A stretch of DNA of 64,000 nucleotides from the NCBI RefSeq assembly GCF_002797415.1, contig NZ_KZ454944.1:953745-1017744 (forward strand). Direction: 5' to 3'. The DNA is from Bacillus alkalisoli. Lineage in GTDB: Bacteria; Bacillota; Bacilli; Bacillales; Bacillaceae_I. The stretch's first letter is position 1, and each line of letters begins with the position of its first letter. Shown here piece after piece: positions 1 to 9,614 of the stretch. The translations under genes were made by a program, and so were the position numbers. The notes under the pieces are model-generated. The model did no database searches. It saw only the letters and a program-made list of their open reading frames with translations, and was not told where the DNA came from.

Positions 1-2
1 TT

Positions 3-3000
3 GCTAATATCACACCTCATATAGAAAACTTAGATGTCATTTTCTTTAACGACCAATCTGTTGCATCTGTAACGCTTGAAGCTTTAGAAAGTTTTTTAGC
101 TGAGGCTGACAAGCATGAAGTAAGTGTTATTTTTGGAGACACATATTGGACAGGTTCAGGATTAAACCATTTAGTTAATCGTTTTGGAGATCCAAAGTCT
201 AGAACAACTCATAGAGACTACAACAGCTCTGCAGGGTATGTGGTCTTAGAAGAGAATCCAATTTTCGGTAACAGTAAAGTTGGAGATTTTATTGATATCC
301 TTTTACCAAATAGAAGTGATATTGCATATTTCGAAGGATATTCAGGTTACCCATTAGCTACAATCAAGCACCAAGATCATACTAATGCACATGGACTTGG
401 AATCGCTTATAAACCACGTACTTCTTCTAGTATGGAGTTATTAATGGGTGGTCATGGAATTTCATTCACACATGATGCGAGACATTATACACAAAATGGA
501 TTAGATATTTTTGTGAATGCTATCCTATGGGCGGCATATGTGGAATACAATACGGTCGAAGGTACTATTACAGATCAAGATGGTAACCCAGTGTATGCCA
601 AAGTGGAGATTGAAGAATTTGGTATTAGTACATGGACTAATCCGGAAACTGGATACTTTACTCTCGCTGCATTAGACGGTGAATATGAATTAGAAATCAG
701 TTCATTTGGATATCAAGATAAAAACATAACAGTTAACATTGATGAAGATTTAGAAGAACAACAGATTAAATTAGATTTAAAAGAAGATAATGGTTCTTTA
801 GAAGGTAAGTTTGTGGATGACAATCCTCTAGAAGGAGGAGTCGAGGGAGTTCACATTGATGTAGTAGGCTATCCTAGAGAAGGAACTACTGACAGTAATG
901 GTGAAGTTATAATTGATCGTCTAGAACCAGGAACATATACACTAATGGTTACAAAAGAAGGGTATGTTCAATTAGAAATAGACGTTGAAATTACACCAAA
1001 TGGTAAAACGATACTTAAACGTAACTTAAAGCCTTCTCCAACAATTGGAGTAATTGTAGATGCACAAACTTCTTCTTCTGTTAAATTAGAAGATTACTTA
1101 ACAGGCAGAGGTTATATAGTAGAGCAACTTTATTACACTGATTTAGATCGTATTAAAGATATGGATTTAATCTTTGCGAACTCGGATTATAACAATAGTT
1201 TAAACCCTGAAAAAGGTGTGTTTGTCGAGTTTTTGAAAGAGTTAGACCGTACGGAAACACCTGTTATTTGGCCTGGTAACGGTGGTCCTAGAGGAAGTAT
1301 TCGATTCCTAGTTGAACATATTGGAAATCCTGCATCACATGTAATGGGTGGACTTTCAGCTGCTCAACAAACATTAGAAGCGACTGTATTAGCAGAACAC
1401 CCGATTTTTGAAGGTGTTGCTACAGATGAAGATGGTAAGTTCAAATATACTAGTCGTTATTACAATGGGTTCTCTGGCTACACTGGTACAACAATTGCAA
1501 CTGCAAATCATTCTGTACAAGGTGATTTAGGCTCATTAGTTGCATACGGTGGCCGTACTTTAAATAGTGTCGAAGTTTTACTTGCAAGTATGACTTTCGG
1601 ATACGGCTTTACGGAAGGTGGACATTTCGACCAAAACCGTGAACGTATTGTAAACAACGCAATTCTTTGGGCACTAGATAACAAAGAGGAGTTAGTTGGT
1701 GAAATTCATGGTCAAGTTTCCAATAACTTTGATCGTAACGTAAAAGCAACGATTACTGTTGAAGAAACAGGTTATACGTTTGAAACAGAACAAGACGGAT
1801 CATTCTTCCTTGCACTAGATTCAGGCACTTACACACTAACAATTGAAGGTTTTGGACACCATTCAGAAAGTTTTGAAGTAGATGTTGTTCGTGGTGATAA
1901 GTTAAATGAAACTTTCGTATTAACTTCTGAAGATGCTGGACTAGTTAAAGGACAAGTAAAATCAGTTGACACAAATCAAGGAGTTGAAGGTGCAACAATT
2001 CAATTAGTTGGAACACCTTTAAGAGCAACTACTGACGCACAAGGTTTTTATGAATTACAAGCTCCTGTAGGAGAGTATAGTGTTCGTGTAGCTGCTAATG
2101 GTTATTCACCTCAAGTTATTTCGGCAATAGTTGGAGATAACGAAGAAGTAACAGTCAACTTCACATTAAGTATTTCTGAAAAAATTGCAGTGGTAGGTAC
2201 AGCTGCAAACAATAACAGAATCATTCCGTTATTAGAAACAAATGGATATGAGGCAATTGCTTGGGTAAACTCAAACATTCCTCAATTAATGGAAGAACTT
2301 GATGAGTATGCGTTAGTTATCTTAAATGACCGCAATACTTCGGCAATGCCAGAAGCTGTATTTAAACAATTTATTGACTTAGCGGATAGTTTATCTATAA
2401 GCATTATCTTCCCAAGTCAATTCAGTGGTGGAACTATTAGGGATTTAAATGCGTTCTATGGTGATCCACAGCAAGTGGCACAAGGTTTTGTACCTAATCA
2501 CATTAACTACAAAGTAACTGAAAAGCATCCAATCTTTGCAGGTTACGAAGTTGGAGATGTGATCCGTATTGCAGATAACGGTAACTCAAACCAACAATAC
2601 TCTCTATTTGAGAACTATAGTGGAACGAGGATAGCTGATCTTACACATGATGCAAACGGAAGAATTGGTAGTGGTCTAGCTTATGAATTTAGAACTGCCA
2701 ACAGTGTGCACTTATTACTTGGTAGTTTACAAGCAGGGTCATATGGAAGTCCTGACGTGAGATGGACAGATGACGCTAAGCAAATTTATATTAATGCTGT
2801 TGACTGGGCACTATCTGCAAGCCTAGGAGAAATCAACGGTGTAGTAACGGACGTAGAAGGTAATCCGATTCAAGGTGCATCTGTTACTATTCCTGGTCAA
2901 GGTGCAACAGTTCAAACAAATGGCGAAGGTTTCTATCGATTAGGTGTAGGTATTGGAGAATACGAAGTGCGAGTACAAGCTCGTGGTTTTGTACCTCAAA

Positions 3001-5642
3001 CTCAAACAGCTACTATTGAGGAACTAGGTCAATTGGCAGAGCTGAACTTTGAGATGGAACAAACAGATCGTATGAATTTATCTGGAAATGTAACGGATCT
3101 ACAAGGAAATGGTTTATCTGGAGCTGTGGCAACGCTAGTAGAAAAAGAAGGAAACTTTGAAGAATCTGTTGAGACAAATAAAGATGGTTATTACCAATTT
3201 GATGAATTACTAGCAGGTGAATATCGCTTAACAGTAGAAGTGAATGGATACCAAACAGTTGAATCGGATATTAAGATTGAAGCTGGTGAGAATGTTGTAT
3301 TAGACTTCACATTAAGTGACTTTAACATTGCAGTACTAGGGGATGTAAAAGAAGCAGTATCTACATTCTTAAATGAAAATGGTCATGCAGCACAAAGAAG
3401 CGATTGGGATATTGTAAACGATGTTTACAATTATGAAATTATCATTGTAAACTCTAGCAAAGCGACTGAAGAACAAGTAAATAAATTAATTGAAGAAAGT
3501 GACAAGTATGAAACAAGCTTAATTTTTGTTGATACTTGGGGGAATGATGGGTCGCTTCCTTTACTAGAAAAAGCAATTGGTAACCCTACTCGTGCAGAGC
3601 ACGGTTATAACCAAGGAGCGGTGTATCTAGATATTAAACCTCATGAACTATTCGAAGGTTTAGGAAATGGACCGATTCGCATCCATAGCGACAAGAGCCC
3701 ATACTCCACATTCAAAGACTATGAAGGTATTACACTAGCGAGCTTAATTGTAGACGGAGTAGACAAAGGAGCGAGTATCGCATATGACTTCCGCAGTGAA
3801 AACCATATGCATTTACTACTGTCCTCTTACGCTGTTAACAACATGATTGGCCCGAAACAAGGGTGGACGAATCAAGGTCAACAGTTGTATTTACAAGCAA
3901 TTGAGTGGGCAAAAGACGGAGTACAGTCTTTACCAATTTTACCGGTATGGAGTGAAGAAACTGTTACTTCTTCTGACGGATCAGCAACAGTAACAGGAAC
4001 TGCTGAGTACAGAACAACTGTTCAAGTACTACATGGTGAAGAAGTTTTAGCAACAGTAACTCCTAAACGTGATGGAACATTCACAGTTGAACTTCAAGGC
4101 TTAGCGGACGGAAGTTACGAACTAGTATTAAAAGCTAGTAACTTTGCAGGTGATGTGGTAAGTGAAAATGCTTTAACATTATTAGTAGATACTCAAGCGC
4201 CAGAGTTAACGGTTGCATCTCCAACTACTAATTTCGTAACAGGTAAAGAAGTAGCAGATGTAAATGGTTCAGTAACCGATGCTAACTTAGACCGTGTAGA
4301 AGTAAATGGTAAAGCAGTTGACGTGAATAAAAATGGAGAATTTTCTACTCGAACTATTCTCGTAGAAGGAACAAATACAATTACTATTGAGGCATTTGAT
4401 ACGTTAGGTCACTCTACTAAAGTAGAAAGAACCGTAACAGTCATACTTGGTTCACCTGTTCTAACAGATGTGACACCATCCTCTGACCAATATGTAAAAC
4501 CAGGAGAAAAAATAGAAGTTTCGTTCCGTAGTGAATCGTTTGGTGGTAATGCGAGCTTCTCTATTAAATTACCGGCAAGCATTGCTTCTACTAACGAAAC
4601 AAGTAGCACAATGGTTGAAGTAGAACCAGGATTCTACAAAGGAACTTGGACAGTACCTACTAATACAAACCTTCAAGGTGCAATAGTTGAGGTGAAATTA
4701 GTAGATGTAGCTGGTAACAAAGGAACGGCACAAGCCTCTGGTAAACTATATATTAGTTCAGAGCAGATTAACCGTATCTTCGGAACATCTCGCATAGACA
4801 CAGCGATTGAAACGAGTAAAAATGGTTGGGCATCTTCTGATGTTGTTGTGTTAGCACGTGGCGATAACTATGCCGATGCACTAGCTGGTGTACCATTAGC
4901 ACATAAACTAGGGGCACCGATTTTATTAACAAGATCAACTTTAGCAACAGAAACATTAAAAGAAATTGAAAGATTAGGAGCAACTAATGTAATCGTACTT
5001 GGAGGAGAGTTAGCTGTAAGCGAAGGCACAGTTAACACATTGAAATCTAAAGGCTTAGAAGTAAGAAGAATTGCTGGGGCAAATCGTTATGAAACAGCAG
5101 CTCTAATTGCAAAAGAAGTAGCACCAAATGGCGCTGAAAAAGCAGTCGTAGTAAGTGGAAGAAACTTCCCAGACGCATTATCTGTTGCATCTCATGCAGC
5201 GAAACAAGGGCTGCCTATTCTATTAACTAACACAAATGTACTTCCAGAGAGTACTGAAAGTGCACTGAATGAACTAGGTGTAACTAGTACTATTGTTATT
5301 GGTGGAAGTTTGGTAGTAACAGATACTGTTATGGCAACACTTCCGAATCCAGAGCGAGTTAGTGGCACAAGTCGTTACGATACAAACGTAGAAGTAGCGA
5401 AGAAGTTTGGTGTAACGAACAAGCACATGTATGTTGCGACTGGTATAGATTTCGCTGACGCATTAACAGGCGCAGTTTTAGCAGCGAAAAACGATAGCGC
5501 AATTCTATTAGTTGGAAACAACGTACCTGGAGTGGTTTCACAGTTTATGACAAGCCAAGGAGTAGAAAGAGTAACGATCTTTGGTGGTGAAATAGCGGTA
5601 AGTAAAGAGGTGGAAAGTGCTTTAGAAAGAATACTTCCATAA
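3..5642 (+). CDS. Giant modular exported protein with cell-wall-binding repeats (5' end outside window)
   Basis: The reading frame is open from the left edge, so the first ATG-like codon near 240 is not the start and the N-terminus is missing. The visible 1879 residues consist of an alternating pattern: a ThuA/class-I-amidotransferase-like domain of about 200 residues (partial to 540, then 1039-1690, 2176-2820, 3322-3922), each of the first three followed by two carboxypeptidase-regulatory-like beta domains. After these come Ig-like adhesive domains (3923-4770) and three cell-wall-binding type 2 repeats (RIFGTSRIDTA, RIAGANRYETA, RVSGTSRYDTN). The protein is probably secreted and held on the wall. 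Its Ig-like segment resembles the C-terminus of the subtilisin-like protease at 43.8-48.2 kb, so the missing N-terminus may be an S8 protease; that is inference. A terminator follows the stop. Confidence 0.85.
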   Translation, partial: ANITPHIENLDVIFFNDQSVASVTLEALESFLAEADKHEVSVIFGDTYWTGSGLNHLVNRFGDPKSRTTHRDYNSSAGYVVLEENPIFGNSKVGDFIDILLPNRSDIAYFEGYSGYPLATIKHQDHTNAHGLGIAYKPRTSSSMELLMGGHGISFTHDARHYTQNGLDIFVNAILWAAYVEYNTVEGTITDQDGNPVYAKVEIEEFGISTWTNPETGYFTLAALDGEYELEISSFGYQDKNITVNIDEDLEEQQIKLDLKEDNGSLEGKFVDDNPLEGGVEGVHIDVVGYPREGTTDSNGEVIIDRLEPGTYTLMVTKEGYVQLEIDVEITPNGKTILKRNLKPSPTIGVIVDAQTSSSVKLEDYLTGRGYIVEQLYYTDLDRIKDMDLIFANSDYNNSLNPEKGVFVEFLKELDRTETPVIWPGNGGPRGSIRFLVEHIGNPASHVMGGLSAAQQTLEATVLAEHPIFEGVATDEDGKFKYTSRYYNGFSGYTGTTIATANHSVQGDLGSLVAYGGRTLNSVEVLLASMTFGYGFTEGGHFDQNRERIVNNAILWALDNKEELVGEIHGQVSNNFDRNVKATITVEETGYTFETEQDGSFFLALDSGTYTLTIEGFGHHSESFEVDVVRGDKLNETFVLTSEDAGLVKGQVKSVDTNQGVEGATIQLVGTPLRATTDAQGFYELQAPVGEYSVRVAANGYSPQVISAIVGDNEEVTVNFTLSISEKIAVVGTAANNNRIIPLLETNGYEAIAWVNSNIPQLMEELDEYALVILNDRNTSAMPEAVFKQFIDLADSLSISIIFPSQFSGGTIRDLNAFYGDPQQVAQGFVPNHINYKVTEKHPIFAGYEVGDVIRIADNGNSNQQYSLFENYSGTRIADLTHDANGRIGSGLAYEFRTANSVHLLLGSLQAGSYGSPDVRWTDDAKQIYINAVDWALSASLGEINGVVTDVEGNPIQGASVTIPGQGATVQTNGEGFYRLGVGIGEYEVRVQARGFVPQTQTATIEELGQLAELNFEMEQTDRMNLSGNVTDLQGNGLSGAVATLVEKEGNFEESVETNKDGYYQFDELLAGEYRLTVEVNGYQTVESDIKIEAGENVVLDFTLSDFNIAVLGDVKEAVSTFLNENGHAAQRSDWDIVNDVYNYEIIIVNSSKATEEQVNKLIEESDKYETSLIFVDTWGNDGSLPLLEKAIGNPTRAEHGYNQGAVYLDIKPHELFEGLGNGPIRIHSDKSPYSTFKDYEGITLASLIVDGVDKGASIAYDFRSENHMHLLLSSYAVNNMIGPKQGWTNQGQQLYLQAIEWAKDGVQSLPILPVWSEETVTSSDGSATVTGTAEYRTTVQVLHGEEVLATVTPKRDGTFTVELQGLADGSYELVLKASNFAGDVVSENALTLLVDTQAPELTVASPTTNFVTGKEVADVNGSVTDANLDRVEVNGKAVDVNKNGEFSTRTILVEGTNTITIEAFDTLGHSTKVERTVTVILGSPVLTDVTPSSDQYVKPGEKIEVSFRSESFGGNASFSIKLPASIASTNETSSTMVEVEPGFYKGTWTVPTNTNLQGAIVEVKLVDVAGNKGTAQASGKLYISSEQINRIFGTSRIDTAIETSKNGWASSDVVVLARGDNYADALAGVPLAHKLGAPILLTRSTLATETLKEIERLGATNVIVLGGELAVSEGTVNTLKSKGLEVRRIAGANRYETAALIAKEVAPNGAEKAVVVSGRNFPDALSVASHAAKQGLPILLTNTNVLPESTESALNELGVTSTIVIGGSLVVTDTVMATLPNPERVSGTSRYDTNVEVAKKFGVTNKHMYVATGIDFADALTGAVLAAKNDSAILLVGNNVPGVVSQFMTSQGVERVTIFGGEIAVSKEVESALERILP

Positions 5643-5663
5643 AAATAAAGTTTTAAGAGTTGT

Positions 5664-5694
5664 CCCATCTTTGAAATAAAGATGGGATTTTTTT
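5664..5694 (+). terminator. Rho-independent terminator of the giant exoprotein gene
   Basis: An 8-bp perfect stem (CCCATCTT / AAGATGGG) with a 7-nt loop is followed by a run of seven T. Confidence 0.9.
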
Positions 5695-5764
5695 ATATAC
5701 ATCTACTAATTATTAATTGAAAATTGTGATAATATGTTTAAAGGGAAATCGGGAGGGATATAAG

Positions 5765-7138
5765 TTGGCGCTAAAAGGTAGTTTGTTAACAAAAGAAATG
5801 ATGGAAGCGATTGTAGCAAATGCTTTTGAGTGGATAGTAGTAGTTGATTGTGAAGGTAAGATAATATATATCAATGATAATTATTGTGATTTTATTGAAA
5901 TAGATAAAGAAAAAGTTATTGGAATGCATGTGAAAGATGTAATTGAAAATACGAGAATGCACATCGTTGCTTCATCAGGTAAGGCTGAAATTGCAGACTT
6001 ACAATACATAAAAGGAAATTACATGATTGCAAATAGAGTACCATTATTCAATAAGAATAATGAGATAATTGGAGCATTTGGCACCGTTATTTTTCGTGAT
6101 ACGAGTGAATGGGACAAAATGAATACTCATGTTAAAAGTATGCTTACAAGAATCCAATCCTATTTACAAGAGTACGAACTTCATACAGGAGTTAAATATT
6201 CGTTAGATGATGTAACCGGTCAGTCCAATGTTATTCATGAATTAAAAGAAAAGGTAAAACAAGTAGCGGCTAGTGATGTTTCCATCCTTATTCGAGGTGA
6301 AAGTGGAACAGGTAAAGAACTGTTTGCTCATAGTATCCACCAATTAAGCGAACGAAGCCAAAAACCTTTTATTAAGGTAAACTGTGCCGCAATACCAGAA
6401 CATTTACTAGAATCAGAGCTTTTCGGATATGAAGAAGGTGCGTTTACTGGAGCGAAAAAAGGTGGAAAAAAGGGGAAGTTTTTACTAGCCGATAGTGGAA
6501 CACTTTTTTTAGATGAGATTGGCGATATGTCATTGCCGATGCAAATTAAATTACTACGTGTATTACAAGAAGGGGAATTGGAACCAATAGGATCAAATCA
6601 GCCTCTACAAATTAACGTTAGAATTATTGCGGCGACAAACAGGCCACTAGAAAAAATGATGGAAGAAAAAAGGTTTAGGGAAGATTTATATTATCGAATA
6701 CATGTTATTCCTTTTACCATACCTTCACTTAGAGAAAGAGTAGAAGATATTCCTACTTTAGTAAGACATTTCATCTTTAAAATATGTAAAAGGACCGGGC
6801 GAAGAATTAACCATATTGAAGAAAGTGTTTATCACATTCTATCTAACTATCATTGGCCAGGTAATATACGAGAACTTGAAAACGTTATTCAAGCGGCGGT
6901 ACACCTTTCTTCAGGTGATTCGTTCACTCCAGACTCACTTCCAGACTATTTAAAAGAAAGCTATTCCTTGCCTATTGGAAGAAAGAAATTAAAGGATACA
7001 TTAGAAGAAGCAGAGAGATTAGCGATATTACAATCTATTCAGATATGTAATGGTGATAAAATGGAAGTGGCAAAACAATTAGGTATTAGTAAATCAAGCT
7101 TGTACGAAAAACTAAAAAAATATGAAGTAGTTAGATAG
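5765..7138 (+). CDS. Sigma-54-dependent transcriptional activator with PAS sensor domain
   Basis: A 457-aa enhancer-binding protein. An N-terminal PAS domain (about residues 10-115, sensing an unknown signal) precedes a sigma-54 AAA+ domain with Walker A GESGTGKE and the sigma-54 contact loop GAFTGA, and then a C-terminal Fis-type helix-turn-helix (VAKQLGISKSSLYEKL). The TTG at 5765 is chosen because GGGAGGG lies 7 nt upstream; a further upstream TTG (5717) has no ribosome-binding site. The gene lies directly upstream of a canonical -24/-12 promoter driving a permease and a 3-hydroxybutyrate dehydrogenase, so it is very likely their activator, responding to hydroxybutyrate or a related metabolite (inference). 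There is no receiver domain, so it is not a two-component regulator. Confidence 0.93.
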   Translation: MALKGSLLTKEMMEAIVANAFEWIVVVDCEGKIIYINDNYCDFIEIDKEKVIGMHVKDVIENTRMHIVASSGKAEIADLQYIKGNYMIANRVPLFNKNNEIIGAFGTVIFRDTSEWDKMNTHVKSMLTRIQSYLQEYELHTGVKYSLDDVTGQSNVIHELKEKVKQVAASDVSILIRGESGTGKELFAHSIHQLSERSQKPFIKVNCAAIPEHLLESELFGYEEGAFTGAKKGGKKGKFLLADSGTLFLDEIGDMSLPMQIKLLRVLQEGELEPIGSNQPLQINVRIIAATNRPLEKMMEEKRFREDLYYRIHVIPFTIPSLRERVEDIPTLVRHFIFKICKRTGRRINHIEESVYHILSNYHWPGNIRELENVIQAAVHLSSGDSFTPDSLPDYLKESYSLPIGRKKLKDTLEEAERLAILQSIQICNGDKMEVAKQLGISKSSLYEKLKKYEVVR

Positions 7139-7184
7139 TCCAGAATCTCGGAAATCAGTCCATTTTTCTGGACTATCTTTTTCC
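7136..7184 (+). terminator. Hairpin at the end of the sigma-54 activator gene
   Basis: A perfect 10-bp inverted repeat (TAGTCCAGAA / TTCTGGACTA, 7136-7145 and 7166-7175) starts at the stop codon and is followed by a T-rich tract. It may terminate transcription, but it also contains two of the three putative activator sites, so its primary role is uncertain. Confidence 0.5.
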
Positions 7185-7229
7185 TTGTCATTATTGGAAA
7201 AAAGATAAAACCGTCCAAATTTTCGGAAA
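7138..7229 (+). promoter_or_regulatory. Three putative upstream activating sites for the sigma-54 activator
   Basis: Three copies of GTCC-N8-GGA(A/C) begin at 7138, 7158 and 7213. The start-to-start spacings are 20 and 55 bp, close to whole helical turns. They lie 40-135 bp upstream of the -24 element, where enhancer-binding proteins normally bind. The assignment is by position and repetition only. Confidence 0.6.
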
Positions 7230-7268
7230 AACAAAAGTTCGAAATATTGGAATAAGTATCTTTTATAG

Positions 7269-7285
7269 TTGGCATGGTTTTTGCA
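7269..7285 (+). promoter_or_regulatory. Sigma-54 (-24/-12) promoter
   Basis: TTGGCATGGTTTTTGCA carries the invariant GG (7271-7272) and GC (7283-7284) with the required 10-bp gap, close to the consensus TTGGCACG-N4-TTGCT. It sits about 75 bp before the permease start. Confidence 0.92.
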
Positions 7286-7357
7286 AAGTAAAAGGACAGA
7301 AGGAGGAATTATCAAAGTAAATGAAAGCAGTTACGACATTGAAGGAGGATGAAGTAA

Positions 7358-8680
7358 ATGTTGAGTATGATTGGTTTAATTGGAGGTTTAGGACTTTTAA
7401 TTTTTTTAACGATGAGGGGAATGAACTTATTAGTAGTCGGACCACTTTCCGCATTAGTCGTTGCATTATTTAGTGGAATGCCTCTTTTTCCACAATTAGC
7501 AGCAGAAGGGCAGGCAAATTTAGTTGGTAACTATATGACTGGCTTTTCTGGGTTTATTACATCCTGGTACTTAATGTTCTTACTTGGTGCTATCTTTGGA
7601 AAAGTAATGGAGGATAGCGGTGCGGCTGATAGTGTGTCAAGGTTAGTAGTAGATAAGCTTGGGATGAAATATGCGGTGGTAGCTATCGTGGCCGCATGTG
7701 CCATTTTAACTTACGGTGGAGTTAGTTTATTCGTTGTAGCATTCTCTGTGTATCCAATGGCAATTAGTTTGTTTAAACAAGCAAATTTACCGAGAAGGTT
7801 TATACCTGCTGCCCTTGCATTCGGATCCGTTACATTTACAATGACTTCTGCTGGTTCTCCAGAAATTCAAAACTGGATTCCGATTCCATATTTAGGAACG
7901 ACTCCTTATGCTGGATTGGAAGTAAGTATTATTGTTGCAGTATTTATGATGGTATTTGGTTATTGGTGGTTAAAGCGAATGCTGACAAAGGCTGTTGCAA
8001 GAGGAGAAAAGTTTGAAGCTCGTGACAGTGATCCGACTATTGATGAAAATAGAGCATTACCAAATCCGTTGTTAAGTATGATACCTTTAGCTGTTGTATT
8101 AGTAATCTCTTATATTTTCCATGATTCCTTAAAACAATCTGCTTTAATTATTGCTCTTTTAGGTGGAGTAATCACAACGTACTTACTTGCAAGAAAGTTT
8201 TTCCGTAACTTCTGGGAAGCAGTGTCTGCTGGAACAATGGGAGCATTAATTGCAATCGGTAACACTGCAGCTGTTGTAGGGTTCGGTGGAGTTGCAAAAG
8301 CTGTTCCTGCATTTGACGTAGCCGTTAACGCAATGACTAGTATTCCAGGTAGTCCACTTATTGGAGGAGCTATCGCTGTAAGTGTAATTGCTGGTATGAC
8401 AGGTTCTGCATCAGGAGGTCAAGCAATAGCGTTACCGATCCTTGCTCCACATTATTTAGATATGGGCGTAAATGCTGAGGCATTGCATCGTACAGTAGCC
8501 ATATCATCAGGAGCGTTAGATTCACTGCCACATAACGGGTATGTGGTAACTACAGTTCGTGCGATTTGTGGAGAAACACATCAAGCAGCATATGGGCCGG
8601 TTGCGGCGTTAACAGTAGTTGTTCCATTAATTGGATTAGCAATTGCAATCGCGCTATTCTCTTTAGGTCTTGGGATATAA
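7358..8680 (+). CDS. GntP-family permease (probable 3-hydroxybutyrate/short hydroxyacid uptake)
   Basis: A 440-aa very hydrophobic protein with about 12 membrane segments and GntP-family character throughout, including the C-terminal region rich in Gly and Ser (GMTGSASGGQAIALPILAP) and the SGALDSLPHNG segment. GntP proteins are proton symporters for gluconate and other hydroxy-carboxylates. The start is ATG with GGAGG 9 nt upstream. The gene is followed after 15 bp by a 3-hydroxybutyrate dehydrogenase, so 3-hydroxybutyrate is the likeliest substrate. As I recall, B. subtilis has a similar pairing (yxjC near yxjF), but the sigma-54 control seen here is a local feature. Substrate not proven. 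Confidence 0.9.
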   Translation: MLSMIGLIGGLGLLIFLTMRGMNLLVVGPLSALVVALFSGMPLFPQLAAEGQANLVGNYMTGFSGFITSWYLMFLLGAIFGKVMEDSGAADSVSRLVVDKLGMKYAVVAIVAACAILTYGGVSLFVVAFSVYPMAISLFKQANLPRRFIPAALAFGSVTFTMTSAGSPEIQNWIPIPYLGTTPYAGLEVSIIVAVFMMVFGYWWLKRMLTKAVARGEKFEARDSDPTIDENRALPNPLLSMIPLAVVLVISYIFHDSLKQSALIIALLGGVITTYLLARKFFRNFWEAVSAGTMGALIAIGNTAAVVGFGGVAKAVPAFDVAVNAMTSIPGSPLIGGAIAVSVIAGMTGSASGGQAIALPILAPHYLDMGVNAEALHRTVAISSGALDSLPHNGYVVTTVRAICGETHQAAYGPVAALTVVVPLIGLAIAIALFSLGLGI

Positions 8681-8695
8681 AAGGAGCGATGTTAA

Positions 8696-9472
8696 GTGGT
8701 TGAAAATAAGGTAGTCTTAATTACTGGTGCAGCACAAGGGATAGGGTATGAGATGGGAAAGATTTTTGCTAAAAACGGTGCAAAAGTAATTTTAACAGAT
8801 ATTAATGAATCATTAGTGATGGAAGTCTCTAAATCTTTAAATGACGGTGGATTCGAAACGTTAGGATTAAAATGCGATGTTACAGATGAAGAAAACATAA
8901 AAAATGTTATTGAAACAGCTGTAGCAACCTATGGACGATTGGATGTATTAATAAATAATGCTGGATTACAGCATGTGTCAATGATTGAAGATTTCCCAAC
9001 GGAAAAATTCGAATTTTTAACAAAAGTGATGTTAGTTGCTCCTTTTGTAGCCATAAAACATGCCTTTCCGATTATGAAGAAGCAAAAATTCGGTAGGGTA
9101 TTAAACATGGCTTCTATAAACGGGTTAGTTGGTTTTGCGGGTAAAGCAGCATACAATAGTGCCAAACACGGTGTAATTGGTCTTACAAAAGTAGCTGCTT
9201 TAGAAGGTGCAGCACACGGAATAACAGTTAATGCTATTTGCCCTGGTTATGTAGATACACCACTAGTTCGAAATCAATTAAAAGATCTTGCAGAAACAAG
9301 AAATGTGCCATTAGAAAAAGTGTTAGAAGAAGTAATCTATCCACTTGTTCCACAAAAACGCTTACTAGAAGTATTAGAAATAGCTGATTACGCTATGTTT
9401 TTAGCAAGTGACATTGCAAAAGGGATTACAGGTCAAGCAGCAGTAATTGATGGTGGGTATACAGTTCAATAA
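8696..9472 (+). CDS. 3-hydroxybutyrate dehydrogenase (short-chain dehydrogenase/reductase)
   Basis: A 258-aa classical SDR. It has a Rossmann glycine motif TGAAQGIG near the N-terminus, the NNAG motif, the catalytic Tyr-Lys pair in YNSAKHG and the C-terminal GQAAVIDGGYTVQ. The family converts 3-hydroxybutyrate to acetoacetate using NAD+. The GTG start has AAGGAG 9 nt upstream. It is the last gene of the sigma-54 operon and is closed by a strong terminator. Close SDR relatives with other substrates cannot be excluded, but the GntP partner supports this assignment. Confidence 0.88.
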   Translation: MVENKVVLITGAAQGIGYEMGKIFAKNGAKVILTDINESLVMEVSKSLNDGGFETLGLKCDVTDEENIKNVIETAVATYGRLDVLINNAGLQHVSMIEDFPTEKFEFLTKVMLVAPFVAIKHAFPIMKKQKFGRVLNMASINGLVGFAGKAAYNSAKHGVIGLTKVAALEGAAHGITVNAICPGYVDTPLVRNQLKDLAETRNVPLEKVLEEVIYPLVPQKRLLEVLEIADYAMFLASDIAKGITGQAAVIDGGYTVQ

Positions 9473-9480
9473 GATAACAG

Positions 9481-9506
9481 AACCGCTCTATAAAGGAGCG
9501 GTTTTT
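9481..9506 (+). terminator. Terminator of the 3-hydroxybutyrate operon
   Basis: Perfect 8-bp stem AACCGCTC / GAGCGGTT with a 7-nt loop and trailing T run. Confidence 0.92.
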
Positions 9507-9519
9507 GTCGAAAATATTA

Positions 9520-9594
9520 ATCAAAAATATTTGATTTTTCGGTTGCTAAATATTACTAATTGAAATATACTTTAATTAATCAATAAAATTTGAT
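9520..9594 (+). promoter_or_regulatory. Promoter bracketed by two ArsR-type operator dyads
   Basis: A sigma-A promoter TTGCTA (9543-9548), 17 bp, TATACT (9566-9571) is flanked by two 16-bp dyads of form ATCAA-N6-TTGAT: 9520-9535 upstream of -35 and 9579-9594 just after -10, over the expected start point. ArsR/SmtB repressors typically bind dyads of this type. Binding by such a protein is inference. Confidence 0.75.
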
Positions 9595-9614
9595 GTTAAA
9601 AGGAGTGGTAAGAA

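Noticed and set aside
4409-5668. Minus-strand ORFs within the giant exoprotein gene
   Set aside because: They are shadows of the coding strand with no ribosome-binding sites and no recognisable domains.
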